From Diacronema lutheri (lineage: Eukaryota; Haptophyta; Pavlovophyceae; Pavlovales; Pavlovaceae): a DNA stretch of 64,000 bases. Both the position numbers and the translations under genes were made by a program. The stretch is taken from contig JAGTXO010000022.1 of the NCBI GenBank assembly GCA_019448385.1, forward strand, positions 193,501 to 257,500. Reading direction: 5' to 3'. Of the stretch, positions 20,261 to 31,300 are shown piece by piece. Under the pieces are notes generated by a model. The model made no database searches, had not been told where the DNA came from, and saw only the letters and a list, made by a program, of their open reading frames with translations. Position 1 is the stretch's first letter, and each line of letters opens with the position of its first letter.

Positions 20261-22968
20261 TTACGCGCGGCTGGTGACGACCTTGGGCGACTGCACGCCG
20301 AGCAACCCGTACACCACGGCGAGCATGTCGTCTTTGGCCTCGTAGATAGGCAGCGCGATGATGACCACCGTCGCGAGGAAGCCCCACACGACGGCGATCG
20401 ACGACCACAGCGCGAAGAGCGAGCGCGGGAAGACGCCCCACGGGACGGTGGCAAGCGGCCACATGATGATGAGGATGATCGACACAGTCCACCCCCACTT
20501 AATGATCCACTGCCGCGCCTCGGCGAGCTTCTCAGGCGTCTCGCCCGCGTCCGGCACGTACTCGTCCAGCTCGACGACCGGGATACGCTTCATCGACTCA
20601 AAATCGTAGTTCTCGGGGAAGACCAGTGACCAGGCGACGGTAATGAACGCCGACGAGAGGAGCGCCACAAGGTTGCCCGCAAGCATCGGCTCGTTGGCGC
20701 CGAGCGTCGCAACGGTCACCTCGCCAAAGGTGCCCGAGGCCGTCGAGACCCACGTGATGATGGCCAAAACCGAGCTGATGACGACGGACGCCGTCGCGGC
20801 CTTGCCGTTTGTCTTGGACCAGGTGAGGCAAAGCGCCGTCGGGACTACACCTCCGCCGATCACGATGCCCATGAAGAGGTACACCCAGCCGAGCGAGATG
20901 CCGATCTGATTCAGTATCACGGCCAACACGCCCATGAGGAGGCCGAAGGCGAGGATGACGTAGCGCGAGAGGCGGAGGATCTGGTCGCCGCTCGCCTTCG
21001 TGTTAATATACGTGTAATAGACGTCATAGACAACGATCGACGAGACGGCAATGCACTCGGCAGAGCCCGTCGAGACGATGGCCATGAAGAGCTGCAGCAC
21101 GATGAGAATCGCGCCAGACCGGCCGACGAGCACGATCGCGGCGGCGGGCGGGACGAGGCCGGCACCGGCCTCGGCGGCGGTGAGCTGGACACCGAGCGCG
21201 TTGGCCGCGAGGCCGAGCGACGTGGCGAGCGCGAACGGGATGGTGAACCAGACAAGCCCACCGAGCATGTAGCCCTTGTGCGACGAGGACGGCTTGGCCG
21301 CGATCGCCGACTGCCAGTAGCTCTGGTCCATGAAAACGGTGCCTGCGCGCGGCGACGGCGGGGGGTCAGCGCGCGAACCGGGGGCAAGCGTCGAGAGGGG
21401 AGGAGGCGGAGCCGCGTACCAAAGTTACCAACGATGTTGATGATGCCTTGCGCGATTCCGGAAACGCGCGGTGGGGCGTGCGCGTCGCATCGCACGAGTC
21501 AGCGCGGACCGGGTCGCCGCCGCGCGGCGACGGCGGGCGCGCGCGTCGCATCACGCGAGTCAGCGCGGCCTGAGGGCGAGTGTCGCGCGAGGAGGACGCA
21601 CCGAAGACAAGGCCGTCGGTGGAGAGCATCGTCAGGTACGAGCCGCCGCGGTTGCCGCTCACGCGGCCACAGTGGTAGCCGGCGGCCAACTCGTCCTCCG
21701 TCGGGCGCGGGTACGAGACGATCGTCGTGAGCTTGTCGTAGACGGTGCCCGCGTCGCCGAGCAGCGGCGACGAAGCGTAGACGACGAAGACAAAGTAGAT
21801 GAGAACGGCAAATATGATCGCCGTGTTGAAGTAGGGCGCGAGGAACGTCGCCTTGAGACCGCCGGCGAGCGTGTACGCGATCACACCCCACGGGATGAGG
21901 AACGAAGCGAGGTTGAGGTCGACGCCGGTGAGCGCGTTGACGACGGCGGCGCCGCCGAGGAGGAGCATCGCACTGACGATCATGTTGCACATGAACGCGT
22001 ACACCATGAAGACGATGTGCGACGTCTTGCCCCAGCGCGCGTACACGAGCTCGAGGAAGGTGTGCGCCGTCGGGGCCTTTTGCTTCACTTCGATTGCAAG
22101 TATCCCGAAGAGCAGCACCTGGCGGTTTTAAGGTCAGGAGGCGGGGCCGGCGGCTGCAGCAGTTGGCCGCGCAGTTGGCCGGCGGCACGCGCGGCGTGCA
22201 CGCAAAACGCGCGGCCGGCGGCCGGCGCGGGCCGGGGCGCGCGCGCGTGTGGATACGGGCTGTGCGTGCACGCCGCGCGTGCCGCCAGCGCGACGCGCCC
22301 TGCGATGGGCACACACGCACGCACCTGGATCGACGCCCCGGCGGCATACCAAAACGGGCCCGAGACGCCGTACTGCCACGCGACGTTGGACGACTGGAGC
22401 AGCGTCGCGGCCCACGTCCACTGCGAGACGATAACGGACGCACTCAGGCCGGTCTTCACCGAGCGGCCGGCCGTGTTGAACTGCTCGGACGTCATCTTGG
22501 TGCCGCCATACTTGGTGTCGAGGTAGACGAGGAGCGACGTGAACACGGAGAAGAAGACGCCAAAGCCGAGCACGATGCCGTAGCCCGCGCCCTGCGGCAG
22601 CACCGTGTCGGTGCCCGTGCCCCCTGCGCGCGAGAGCGCAGCGCGGGAGCGTAGATGCGGGAGCACGGGTGTGAGAGCGCGCGTAGGCATGCGAGTGCAC
22701 GCCCGAACAGCGCTGCGCCACGCGGGGATCGAGCGCACGCGCGGGCGCGCGCGCGCGCGCGCGCGACTCACTCCACGGAATTGGCGTGTCTGCGTCGGCG
22801 GTTGGGGGGGGGTGTGGGGGGGGGGGGGGGGGGGGGGGAGGGGCAGCGAAGGCGGGTCAGGGTGGTTGTGCGGCTCTTCGCCGGCGTCACGCGCTCGCGC
22901 GCGCGCGCGCGGGAGCGGTCGGAGGTGCCGGGCGACGCGCACTCACAGAAGTCGGAGGCGCGTGACAT
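20261..22968 (-). CDS. DUR3: DUR3-like urea/Na+ or H+ symporter (SSS family), 5 exons
   Basis: High-affinity urea active transporter of the sodium:solute symporter family. Inferred exons: 22968-22947, 22623-22325, 22118-21602, 21446-21420 (a 27-nt microexon) and 21342-20261. All introns are GT-AG, all joints are in frame, and the product has 648 residues. Exon 1 encodes only MSRASDF plus one base, followed by an unusually good donor (GTGAGT). Family blocks include [94 protein letters not shown] (microexon), VSLGW-type [11 protein letters not shown] and [13 protein letters not shown]. Plant DUR3 aligns along nearly its whole length, with about 14-15 membrane helices expected. It would import external urea as a nitrogen source. 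Confidence 0.92.
22816..22838 (+). repeat. Poly-G tract of 23 bp in DUR3 intron 1
   Basis: 23 consecutive G on the plus strand (C on the DUR3 sense strand) within intron 22624-22946, preceded by a shorter G-rich stretch. Confidence 0.9.
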
Positions 22969-23458
22969 CGTCGGGCCTGTTCGGTTCTGCTGTGCCTTTT
23001 CGTACACGCGCCAAACTTTGGTTTGAGCTGTTGGGTCGTAAGCAATTTGCTACACCTCAAGTCTGAGAGCAGGCATGGTCTCGCTTCCAGTCTTCTCCGA
23101 TGCCTGTTGGATGCTAATTAATCTCATTCGTATCTCGGATGTCCGGGAATGATATCCGGCGAACCAAGCGAGCCGTTTTGACGTCCGCATATCACGTTGC
23201 TTGTCCTTGTGTCGATTCGAAACCTCGAGGAGTCACGGGCGGACGGGGCGTTCTCCGTTCACCGAGGCTAGTGAAGCGCGCCCGAGCAGATGCGGCTTTG
23301 ACTTGTCCCCCGCTCATGCCATCCTCGCGGTTGCGCACGGCCTTGGCCGCTCTGGATCCGACGCACCTGTCGCAGGTCCGCCCCTGCCGCCTTCGGGGGC
23401 CCCTCCCCACGGCGCGTGCGCTGGCTCGACCTGGACCGGGCGTACGGGCGGCGCTGCG
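22969..23458. other. Spacer upstream of DUR3 and downstream of the tRNA-binding gene
   Basis: 490 bp without a recognisable gene. The part about 23040-23170 is lower in GC than its surroundings (ctaattaatctcattcgtat) and may be the DUR3 promoter. The rest is the 3' flank of the minus-strand gene ending at 23459. Confidence 0.4.
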
Positions 23459-24079
23459 TCATTCGGCGCCCTTGCCCTGACCGCCCTCGCCCACTGCGCC
23501 ATCGGCTTCGCCCTCGCCGCCGCCCTCGGCCCGCGCGCCGCCTTCGCCCGCGGGCTCGCTCGCGCCGTCACCGCCGCCGCCCGCTGCGGCCTTTTTCGCG
23601 TCGCGCTCGGCCTTGCGCGCGGCGGCGGCGGCCTTCTTGTCGTCTCTCGACGGCTTCTTTGCGAAAAGCGGCTCGACCTCCCTGCCCGCGCCCGGCGGCG
23701 GCTCGCTCGCCGCGCCGGCGCCCGCGCCTGGCGGTCGCTCGTCAAGCCGCGGGCGCGTCGGCGGCGCGGCGTCTCCCGGCGCATACGAGGCGGGCACGAG
23801 AGCGGCCAGCCCGGCGCCACCGCCGGTCCAGCCGAGCATCGTCGCGTCGCACACCATCCCCTCGCTCGGCACGCCGCCTACCGTCGCGCGGCGCACGGCT
23901 ACGCCGCCCACCTCCGCGCCGACAAGCGCGACGACGATGCGCTTGCCCGCCTCCACGTTCGGCGCGTTCGTGACGAGCTGCACGGGCGCCGCGCCGCCAA
24001 CGTCGACGGAAAGCCGCTTCAGCTTGTCCTTCCCCGCCACCGGCTCGCACTCCCGCACAAGGCCCACGACGCGTGACAT
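23459..24079 (-). CDS. tRNA-binding OB-fold domain protein (EMAPII/Trbp111-like)
   Basis: 206 residues, single exon from ATG 24079. Residues 1-95 form a tRNA_bind OB fold: VVGLVRECEPVAGKDKLKRL, VQLVTNAPNVEAGKRIVVAL and GGVPSEGMVCDATMLGW match the conserved strands of CsaA/Trbp111, Arc1p and AIMP1 C-terminal domains, which bind the outside corner of tRNA. The remainder is low-complexity, with a Lys/Ala-rich stretch (DDKKAAAAARKAERDAKKAA, about residue 150) and a Gly/Glu/Ala tail. The order is unusual because the OB fold is N-terminal. It may act as a stand-alone aminoacyl-tRNA synthetase cofactor (inference). Divergent from the sirtuin gene with 70 bp between start codons. Confidence 0.8.
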   Translation of the reverse strand: MSRVVGLVRECEPVAGKDKLKRLSVDVGGAAPVQLVTNAPNVEAGKRIVVALVGAEVGGVAVRRATVGGVPSEGMVCDATMLGWTGGGAGLAALVPASYAPGDAAPPTRPRLDERPPGAGAGAASEPPPGAGREVEPLFAKKPSRDDKKAAAAARKAERDAKKAAAGGGGDGASEPAGEGGARAEGGGEGEADGAVGEGGQGKGAE

Positions 24080-24149
24080 GGCGCCTTGCGTATGCGTGGG
24101 TACTTAACCGTTGCCGCAACTGGGAAAACGGCGGGGGAGCTGCTGCACA

Positions 24150-25473
24150 ATGCCCGCCGTGGACACCGAGGCCGACGTCGTCGTGCGCGACGTGGTGGCG
24201 CGCGCGCTCGAGAGCGTGTTGGACGGCACGCTCGACACGCTCGCAGTTGAGCGCAGATCGGCAGCGCAGCCGCCGCCGCCGCCATCGCTGGGCGCGTCGG
24301 CCGAGCCTGGCGCGGACGGCGGCGGCGACGACGACGACGACGCCGACGGCGCGCCCGACGGCGCGGGCGCGCGGCACGTCGCGCGGCTGCTCGCGCACGC
24401 GCGCAACGTGATCGTCATGGCGGGCGCGGGCATGTCGACCGCGGCGGGCATCCCCGACTTCCGTACGCCCGGCACTGGCCTCTACTACCAGCTCGAAAAG
24501 TACGAGCTGCCCAACCCGCAGGCGGTCTTCTCGATCGACTACTTCCGCGTGCGGCCCGAGCCGTTCCACATGCTCGCGCGCGAGATGTGGCCTGGCAAGT
24601 TTGCGCCCACAGACGCGCACGCTTTCGTGCGCATGCTCGCCGACAAGGGCAAGCTCCTCCGCTGCTACACGCAGAACATTGATGGCCTCGAGCGCCTCGC
24701 CGGCGTGCCGGACGACAAGCTGATTGAATGCCACGGCACCTTCGCGAGCGCGAGCGCGATCGACCCGCCGAGGGGGAGCGTCGATATTGGCTATTACAAG
24801 GCGCAGCTCGACGCGGGCAACCAGCGCATCACATGCCCGCAGACCGGCTCGCTGGCCAAGCCCGTGCGCGCGCGCGCCGCGCCGCGCCGCGATGCGCCGT
24901 GCGCGCGTGCCGAGGCGCGGCGCCGCGCCGCGCCCTCGCGCCCAGGACATCGTCTTCTTCGGCGAGCCGCTGCCCGCCCACTTCTGGCCAAGCGTCGACG
25001 CCGACTTTCAACAGTGCGACCTGCTTCTCGTCATAGGCACCAGCTTAACGGTCATGCCCTTCGCAGGGCTCGTGCGCAACGTCGGCGCGCGCGTGCCGCG
25101 GGTGCTCGTCAATCGCGAGGCGGCGGGCGGCAAGCTGCTCGTCCTTGCGAGTGAGGAGGAGGCGCGCGCTGCCGACGACGAGGAGGAAGAAAGGGGGGAC
25201 GACGACGTCGGAGCGCCCCACGGCGATGCGCCCGACGGCGGCTCGCCCATCCGCCGAGACTTCGCGCTGCTGGGCGATCTGCAGGTGACGGTTCGATCGC
25301 TCACACGGCTTGCGGGCTGGCACGACGAGCTGCGCACGCTCGTGCGCGCCCAGCGCGCGCGCGCGCGGGACGAGGCCGCCGGCGGCGGCGGCGCGGCGCC
25401 CGTGGCGGCGGCCAGGAGCGTGGGCGCGCTCGCCGACGCGCTCGCCGGCGAGATGAGCAAGCTGGCCGTCTGA
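24150..25473 (+). CDS. SIR2-family protein deacylase (sirtuin), 2 exons, degenerate zinc module
   Basis: Exons 24150-24863 and 24946-25473 (GT-AG intron) give 413 residues. NAD+-dependent deacylase fold, closest to class I (SIRT2/SIRT3 type): GAGMSTAAGIPDFRTP (about residue 95), TQNIDGLERLAGV, ECHGTF with the catalytic His, then after the splice DIVFFGEPLP and VIGTSLTVMPFAGLV. The zinc ribbon expected between HGTF and the KPDIVFFGE block normally has two Cys pairs. Here it reads HGTFASASAIDPP and TCPQTGSLAKP, so only one of four Cys remains. The Rossmann core looks intact. The N-terminus is Asp/Ala/Pro-rich; the C-terminal extension contains an acidic insertion (DDEEEERGDDD). ATG 24150 was chosen; an upstream in-frame ATG at 24111 exists. 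Confidence 0.85.
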
Positions 25474-25481
25474 GCGGTATA

Positions 25482-25501
25482 TAGGGTTCTTCCGAACCCT
25501 A
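25482..25501 (+). other. 8-bp stem, 4-nt loop hairpin after the sirtuin stop
   Basis: tagggttc-ttcc-gaacccta forms a perfect 8-bp stem with a tetraloop, 8 bp downstream of the sirtuin stop codon and inside a tatata-containing stretch. It may be a 3' UTR RNA element; nothing more can be said. Confidence 0.45.
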
Positions 25502-25772
25502 CGCAGCCCCCTGCGCAAAAAGCAAGCTGTGAGTGCGAGGATGGGCGCTCGGGGCGCCCGATGTCGCGGGGGTGCCGCACATGGCGGCTCAAAGCGTCGC
25601 GCTGGGCCTTGGCGGCTGCACGTGGGTGGCTGTGGGCGCCTCGTCGGGCCCGCCTGGCCGGCAAGCCGCGCCGTCGCACGTCGGCGATGCCCCTCCCTCA
25701 TCATGAGCGCCATCGAGCGGACACCCTCCTTTTCGAACAGGAAAAGAAAGCTTGAGCGAAGTAGCGGTCGCC

Positions 25773-26870
25773 ATGCCGCGTGCTCACGCGGCGTGCGTCG
25801 CCGCGGTCCTGCTCGCGGCGGCGCGCGTGAGCGGAAGCGGCGGCGGCGCGGGCAGTGGTGCCACGCCGCCGGAGGTGCACGCGGCGATGCGCTGGTACGC
25901 CGAGCGCGGCGGTTCGCTGTCGCCGGCGCTCGAGGTGCGGCCGAGCGCGGCGTGCGGTGGCGGCCTCGGCGTGTTTGCGACCGCGCCGCTCGAGCCGCGG
26001 CAGGTGGTCGGCAGCTTCCCGCTCGGCGCGACCGTCTCGGCGGCGTGTGCGCTACACGACGCCGAGCTCGGTCCCGCCGCGCGCGCCTACCTCCGCGAGC
26101 ATGCCCCCGACGGCGAGTCGATCGTGCTCGCCGCGTTCCTCGCGCACGTGCGCGCGCGCACGCGCGACCGGCCCGACGCGGCGTCGGCGCACGCGTACGC
26201 GGCGTACGTGAACTCATTGCCGTGGGGCGACGGCCACGGTGACGTGCCCGACTCGCTCGCCGCCCACCCGCTCATCGCGCCGCTCGCCGCGGGCAGCGCC
26301 GGCGGCGCGCGGGACGTCCAGCTGGCGCAGCACGTCGCGGATGCGCGCGAGAGCGCGGCACAGGTGGGCGAGCTGCTCGCCGGCATCGCCGCGCCACGGC
26401 CCGACGCCGCCGCCTGCCTGCGCGCCGTCGCGCTCGTCGCGAGCCGCACGTTCGACTTCTCGACGCCGCTGCGCGCGGCCGGCATCTCCCTCGATGGCGA
26501 CGGCGGCCTCGTGCACGGGCGGTGCGTCGCCGTGCCCGTGTTCGACTGCCTCAACCATCCGTCGGCCGCCGCGCTCGCCGCGCACGGCGACGCCGGCCGG
26601 CGCTTCCAGGAGCACACGATCCTCGACGCGTGCCTCAGGTGGCGCATGGTCCCCGCCGCCGGCGCCACCGCCACCGCCGCCGGCGGCGCGGCCGCGCCGG
26701 GCGCGCCGGCGTCCATCGCGGTGCTCGCGCCATCCGCGCTCAAGGTGCGCGCGGGCGACGAGCTGTGGATGTGGTACGGCAACGCGGGCTGGGGCGAGCA
26801 GAACCGTGAGGCGTGGGAGGCGAAAGAGGTCAAGTTCCTCGCGCAGTACGGCTTCGTGCCTTGGGAGTGA
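25773..26870 (+). CDS. SET-domain lysine methyltransferase (SETD3/Rubisco-LSMT-like)
   Basis: 365 residues, single exon. ATG 25773 begins MPRAHAACVAAVLLAAARVSG, a hydrophobic N-terminus that could be a signal or transit peptide. A split SET domain is visible: GGGLGVFATAPLEPRQVV (about residue 68), the insert region, VPVFDCLNHPSA (about 250, the NH-S pseudoknot-type motif), and VRAGDELWMWYGNAGWGEQN (about 325) followed by FLAQYGFVP. This order is that of SETD3/SETD6/plastid LSMT proteins, which methylate lysine or histidine of non-histone targets using S-adenosylmethionine. No separate Rubis-subs-bind domain is seen after the SET core, so the protein is short for that group. Substrate unknown. 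Confidence 0.8.
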   Translation: MPRAHAACVAAVLLAAARVSGSGGGAGSGATPPEVHAAMRWYAERGGSLSPALEVRPSAACGGGLGVFATAPLEPRQVVGSFPLGATVSAACALHDAELGPAARAYLREHAPDGESIVLAAFLAHVRARTRDRPDAASAHAYAAYVNSLPWGDGHGDVPDSLAAHPLIAPLAAGSAGGARDVQLAQHVADARESAAQVGELLAGIAAPRPDAAACLRAVALVASRTFDFSTPLRAAGISLDGDGGLVHGRCVAVPVFDCLNHPSAAALAAHGDAGRRFQEHTILDACLRWRMVPAAGATATAAGGAAAPGAPASIAVLAPSALKVRAGDELWMWYGNAGWGEQNREAWEAKEVKFLAQYGFVPWE

Positions 26871-26952
26871 CCCAACGGGCCCTTTTTCCTCTTTTTGGGG
26901 CAGTAGCCTAGCCTTGCCGCCAAACTTTGCACACCTTGCCATCATCATCACT

Positions 26953-28278
26953 TCAGCCGAGCCGCCTGCCCCTGCCGCTCGCAGCGCCGAGCAGGCCGCT
27001 CACGTGCCTGCGCTCGTCGCGCACGGCGCGCACGATCTGCGACTTGTTGGGCAGCCGCTCGTCGTCCAGCACGGCGAGCAGCGTCGAGCGGCGCGCGCGC
27101 CTGTCGCGCTGCATCGCGCGGCGCGCAGTCGACGGCGAGTCGCCCGCGCCGCCGCGCGCCGCCGAGCGCGGCGGGCCACCGTCGGTCGGTTCGGCGGGCG
27201 GCATGGTGGGCGCGGCGAGGTCGACGAAGAGCCAGGCATGCGGCGCGGCGCGGCGCCGACTGGACGCGCTGCTGAGCGTCGCCGCCCCGCCGCTCTCCGC
27301 AACGGCCGAGCGCGGGCGCGCCGCGCCGCCGGTCGCCGCGTGGCCGGCGCCGACGGTCGGCGGCGCGCCGCGTGGGGGCGAGGCGGCGTCGGCGCCGGCA
27401 GCGCCCGCAGCGCGCGCGTGCGCGCTGCCGCCGTCCGACTCGCTGTCGCTCTCGAGCACCGAGAGCAGGCGCAGGCCGCCGTCGAAGGGCTTGATGAGCG
27501 GGATCGCCGGCATTTCTCGCCCTGCAAAGAGCTTGCCAACTGACATGGACGAGCGCGGCACGTAGCCGGGCGGGTGCGCGAGCAGCGGCGCCGCGCGGCT
27601 CGACTCGGCAGCATCGGTGCCAGTGCGCGCGCCGGGTGGTGAGCTCGCGCGCGCGTTGGGCGAGCGCGCGCCGCCACCGACGACGGCGCTCGCGAATCGC
27701 ACGGCGGCGCTCGTCGGTCGGCCAAGCGCGGCGCGCGAGAGCGACGCGTCGGCGCGTGGCATCGCGGAGCGCGGGCGCGCGGTGTCGAGCGCGGTGCCTG
27801 CCCGCGCAACGGGGCCAACGGGCGGCGCGCCCGCGCGCGCCCCGCCGCCCGCGCCGGCGGCCGCCGCCGGCGCGCGCGCGGGCGGCGCGCCGGCGCGCGC
27901 GGGCGCGCTGTGCGGCCGCGCGGCGTTGGCGGCAAGGTTGGGCGCGCGGCCGGCGGCGAGCCGCGCGCGCTGCTCGATGGCCATTGCCGCCGCCGCCTCG
28001 GCCCACTGCGCGCACTCGTCGGGCAGCAGGACGTAGGGCTGCGGCTCGGGCGGCAGCCGCAGCCGCCACGGGTTTGGTGGCCCGTGCGCGGGCGGGCGGA
28101 CGCCGGGCCGGAAGGGGGGCGGGTAGGCCTTGGGCGGCGGGAAATCGGGGCGCTCGCGCAGCCACGTGCGCGGCAGCCCCGCCTTCTCCTGGCGCGAGTC
28201 CCGCCGCGGCCTGCGGGAGCTGAGCGACACGCCCAGGGGACTCGCGGCTGTTTCGCGGTCCGCCATCGTCGTCACCAT
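26953..28278 (-). CDS. Unrecognised low-complexity protein, about 441 residues
   Basis: Open frame from ATG 28278 (MVTTMADRETAA; a second ATG at 28266) to 26953, head-to-head with VPS45 (54 bp between start codons). I recognise no family. Its first 100 residues are the least repetitive: GLPRTWLRERPDFPPPKAYP, then PYVLLPDECAQWAEAAAAMA, which could form a helix. After that it is Ala/Pro/Arg/Ser-rich, with GYVPRSSMSVGKLFAGREMP near the middle and a basic C-terminus (RDRRARRSTLLAVLDDERLP). No membrane segment. The divergent promoter, and the fact that this frame rather than its antisense contains non-repetitive blocks, support it as a gene, but introns could change the model. Confidence 0.5.
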   Translation of the reverse strand: MVTTMADRETAASPLGVSLSSRRPRRDSRQEKAGLPRTWLRERPDFPPPKAYPPPFRPGVRPPAHGPPNPWRLRLPPEPQPYVLLPDECAQWAEAAAAMAIEQRARLAAGRAPNLAANAARPHSAPARAGAPPARAPAAAAGAGGGARAGAPPVGPVARAGTALDTARPRSAMPRADASLSRAALGRPTSAAVRFASAVVGGGARSPNARASSPPGARTGTDAAESSRAAPLLAHPPGYVPRSSMSVGKLFAGREMPAIPLIKPFDGGLRLLSVLESDSESDGGSAHARAAGAAGADAASPPRGAPPTVGAGHAATGGAARPRSAVAESGGAATLSSASSRRRAAPHAWLFVDLAAPTMPPAEPTDGGPPRSAARGGAGDSPSTARRAMQRDRRARRSTLLAVLDDERLPNKSQIVRAVRDERRHVSGLLGAASGRGRRLG

Positions 28279-28332
28279 CGCGCATCGAGCGTCCTTCCTT
28301 CCACCTCGCCATCGGCGTCGCGGGTGGGCGCG

Positions 28333-31300
28333 ATGGACAAGGGCACGGCCAAGGTGGTGCGCGAGTACGTGACGCGGGTGGTCACGTCGGTGCAGGGGAT
28401 GAAGACGCTCGTGCTCGACCATGAGACCACCGCGATCGTCTCGATGGTCATGACGCAGTCGCAGATCCTGCAGCACGAGGTCTTCCTGATCGACACGCTG
28501 CACGCGCCGCACGCCGACCGGATGCCGCACCTGAAGGCGGTGTACTACGTGCGGCCGACGGCGGAGAACGTGAAGCGCATCTGCGACGCGCTGCACGACC
28601 CGCGCTACGGCGAGTACCACATCTTCTTAACCAACATTGCGTCGGAGAAGGCGATCAACGCGCTCGCCGAGGCCGACCACCACGAGGTCATCCAGCAGGT
28701 GCAGGAGATGTACGGCGACTACCTCGCGATCAACCCCGAGCTCTTCTCGCTCGGCGTGCCCACCGTCGCCGGCCTCCGCGGCTCCAACCACGACCAGGCC
28801 GTCTTCGACCGCGTCGTGCAGGGGGTGCTCGCCGCGCTGCTCTCGTTTAAAACGAAGCCCGCCATCCGGTACCAGGCCAACTCGAGCGCGTGCGAGAAGG
28901 TGGCGCAAAAGGTGGCGGGGACGATCGAGCACGAGGGCGAGCTCTTCGCCTTCCGCGCGCGCGACGTCCCGCCCCTCCTCCTCGTCGTCGACCGGCGCGA
29001 GGACGCGGTCTCGCCCCTGCTCAACCAGTGGACGTACCAATCGATGGTGCACGAGCTCATGGGGATCAACAACTCGCGCGTCGACATGTCGGGCTCGCCC
29101 GGCGTGAAGCCGGAGCTCAAGGAGGTCGTCCTCTCCGTCGACTCGGACCCATTCTACGCGCAGAACATGTTCCTCAACTTTGGCGACCTCGGCGCCAACG
29201 TCAAGGCCCTCGTCGACGAGTACCAAGCCAAGACGCACTCCCAGCGCAAGATCGACTCGATCGCGGACATGCAGGCGAGCGCGAGCGGCGCGGCGGCGCG
29301 CGCCGGGCGCGCGCGCGCGCGCCGGCGGCGGCGCGGCGCGGCGCGGCGGGGTGCAGGGCGGGGCGCAGGGCCGGGCGCAGGGCCGGGCGCAGGGCGGGGC
29401 GCAGGGCGGGGCGCTCGCGCGAACGCGCGCTCGGTGCACGTGCGTGCGCGGCGCGTACCGTGCGGCGCTCACACGCAGCGCGCGCGCGGCGGCACACGGC
29501 GCCGCACGCCGCGCAGGCCTTTGTGGAGAACTACCCTGAGTTCCGCAAGATGAGCGGCACCGTCTCGAAGCACGTCGCGCTCATGTCCGAGCTGAGTCGA
29601 ATTGTCGACGCGCGTGCGCTCATGGAGGTGAGCCAGGTCGAGCAGGAGCTCGCGTGCACCGAGGACCACTCGTCGGCGGTGCAGGAGGTGGAGAGCTTGC
29701 TCGCGAACCGCGCGGTCACGCCCGACGACAAGCTGCGTCTCGTCCTCCTCTACGCGCTGCGCTACGAGCAGAGCGAGACGAGCGCGCTCCACCGATTCGT
29801 CGACGCGCTCGGCGCATGCGGCGTGCCCGCCGAAAGGCTGCGGCTCATCCCGGCGCTTCTCGAGCAATGCGGCGCGCGCGCACGGAGCGGCGACCTGTTC
29901 CTCAACAAGTCCTTCTTCGCCGTCGCTAAGAAGCAGCTGCAGCGCGGCATAAAGGGCGTGCAGAATGTGTACACGCAGCACCAGCCCTACCTCGCGCAGA
30001 CGCTTGAGGCGCTCGCAAAGAACAAGCTGCCCGTGCGCGCCGCGTGGCGTCGGCGTGCGTGCCGTGCGGCGTGCGACGAGGCGGAGCGGCGGCTCTCAGC
30101 GCACGGCTCGTGCCCTCCCCTCCGCCTCTCGCGCAAGGGCGCGGCGCGGCCGCCCGCGCGCGCCGACTGGCCGGCCCTTCGCTCCCACGCGCGTCGCGCC
30201 GCGCCAGGAGGCGCACTACCCGTACGTGTCCGCCTTCCCGCAGCTGCCCGCACCCAACCGTGGCCGCCCACCGCAAGAGGTCATCGTTTTTGTCGTCGGC
30301 GGTACGCGCGGCTGGCACCCTTTTTCACAATGCACCGTGTCCCCTCCCTTGTCGGCTGGCGCCCTTTTCCACAATGCACCGTGTCCCCTCCCTTGTCGGC
30401 TGGCGCCCTTTTCCACAGTGCACCGTGTCCCCGCCCTTGTCGGCTGGCGCCCTTTTCCGCAATGCACCGTGTCCCCGCCCTTGTCGGCTGGCACCCTTTT
30501 CCGCAATGCACCGTGTCCCCTCCCTTGTCGGCTGGCGCCCTTTTCCGCAATGCACCGTGTCCCCTCCCTTGTCGGCTGGCACCCTTTTCCACAATGCACC
30601 GTGTCCCCTCCCTTGTCGGCTGGCACCCTTTTCCACAATGCACCGTGTCCCCTCCCTTGTCGGCTGGCACCCTTTTCCACAATGCACCGTGTCCCCTCCC
30701 TTGTCGGCTGGCGCCCTTTTCCGCAATGCACCGTGTCCCCTCCCTTGTCGGCTGGCGCCCTTTTCCACAATGCACCGTGTCCCCTCCCTTGTCGGCTGGC
30801 ACCCTTTTCCGCAATGCACCGTGTCTCCTCCCTTGTCGGCTGGCGCCCTTTTCCACAATGCACCGTGTCCCCTCCCTTGTCGGCTGGCACCCTTTTCCGC
30901 AATGCACCGTGTCCCCGCCCTTGTCGGCTGGCACCCTTTTCCACAATGCACCGTGTCCCCGCCCTTGTCGGCTGGCACCCTTTTCCGCAATGCACCGTGT
31001 CCCCTCCCTTGTCGGCTGGCACCCTTTTCCACAATGCACCGTGCCCCCTCCCTTGTCGGCTGGCACCCTTTTCCGCAATGCACCGTGTCCCCGCCCTTGT
31101 CGCCTGCCTCCCCCCCCCCCCCCCCCCCCCCCCCCCCTTGACTGCCCTGCCCGATCGTCGGAGGAGGCGACGGCGCGCGACGGCGAGGACGGCCGCGCGG
31201 CGTCCGGGCGATGCGCGAGCGAGCGAGCGAGCGAGCGAGCGTCTCGCGGCGGCCGGCTTTTCGCGTGGCGCGCGTGCCCAGCGCTCACCGCCGCCTCGCC

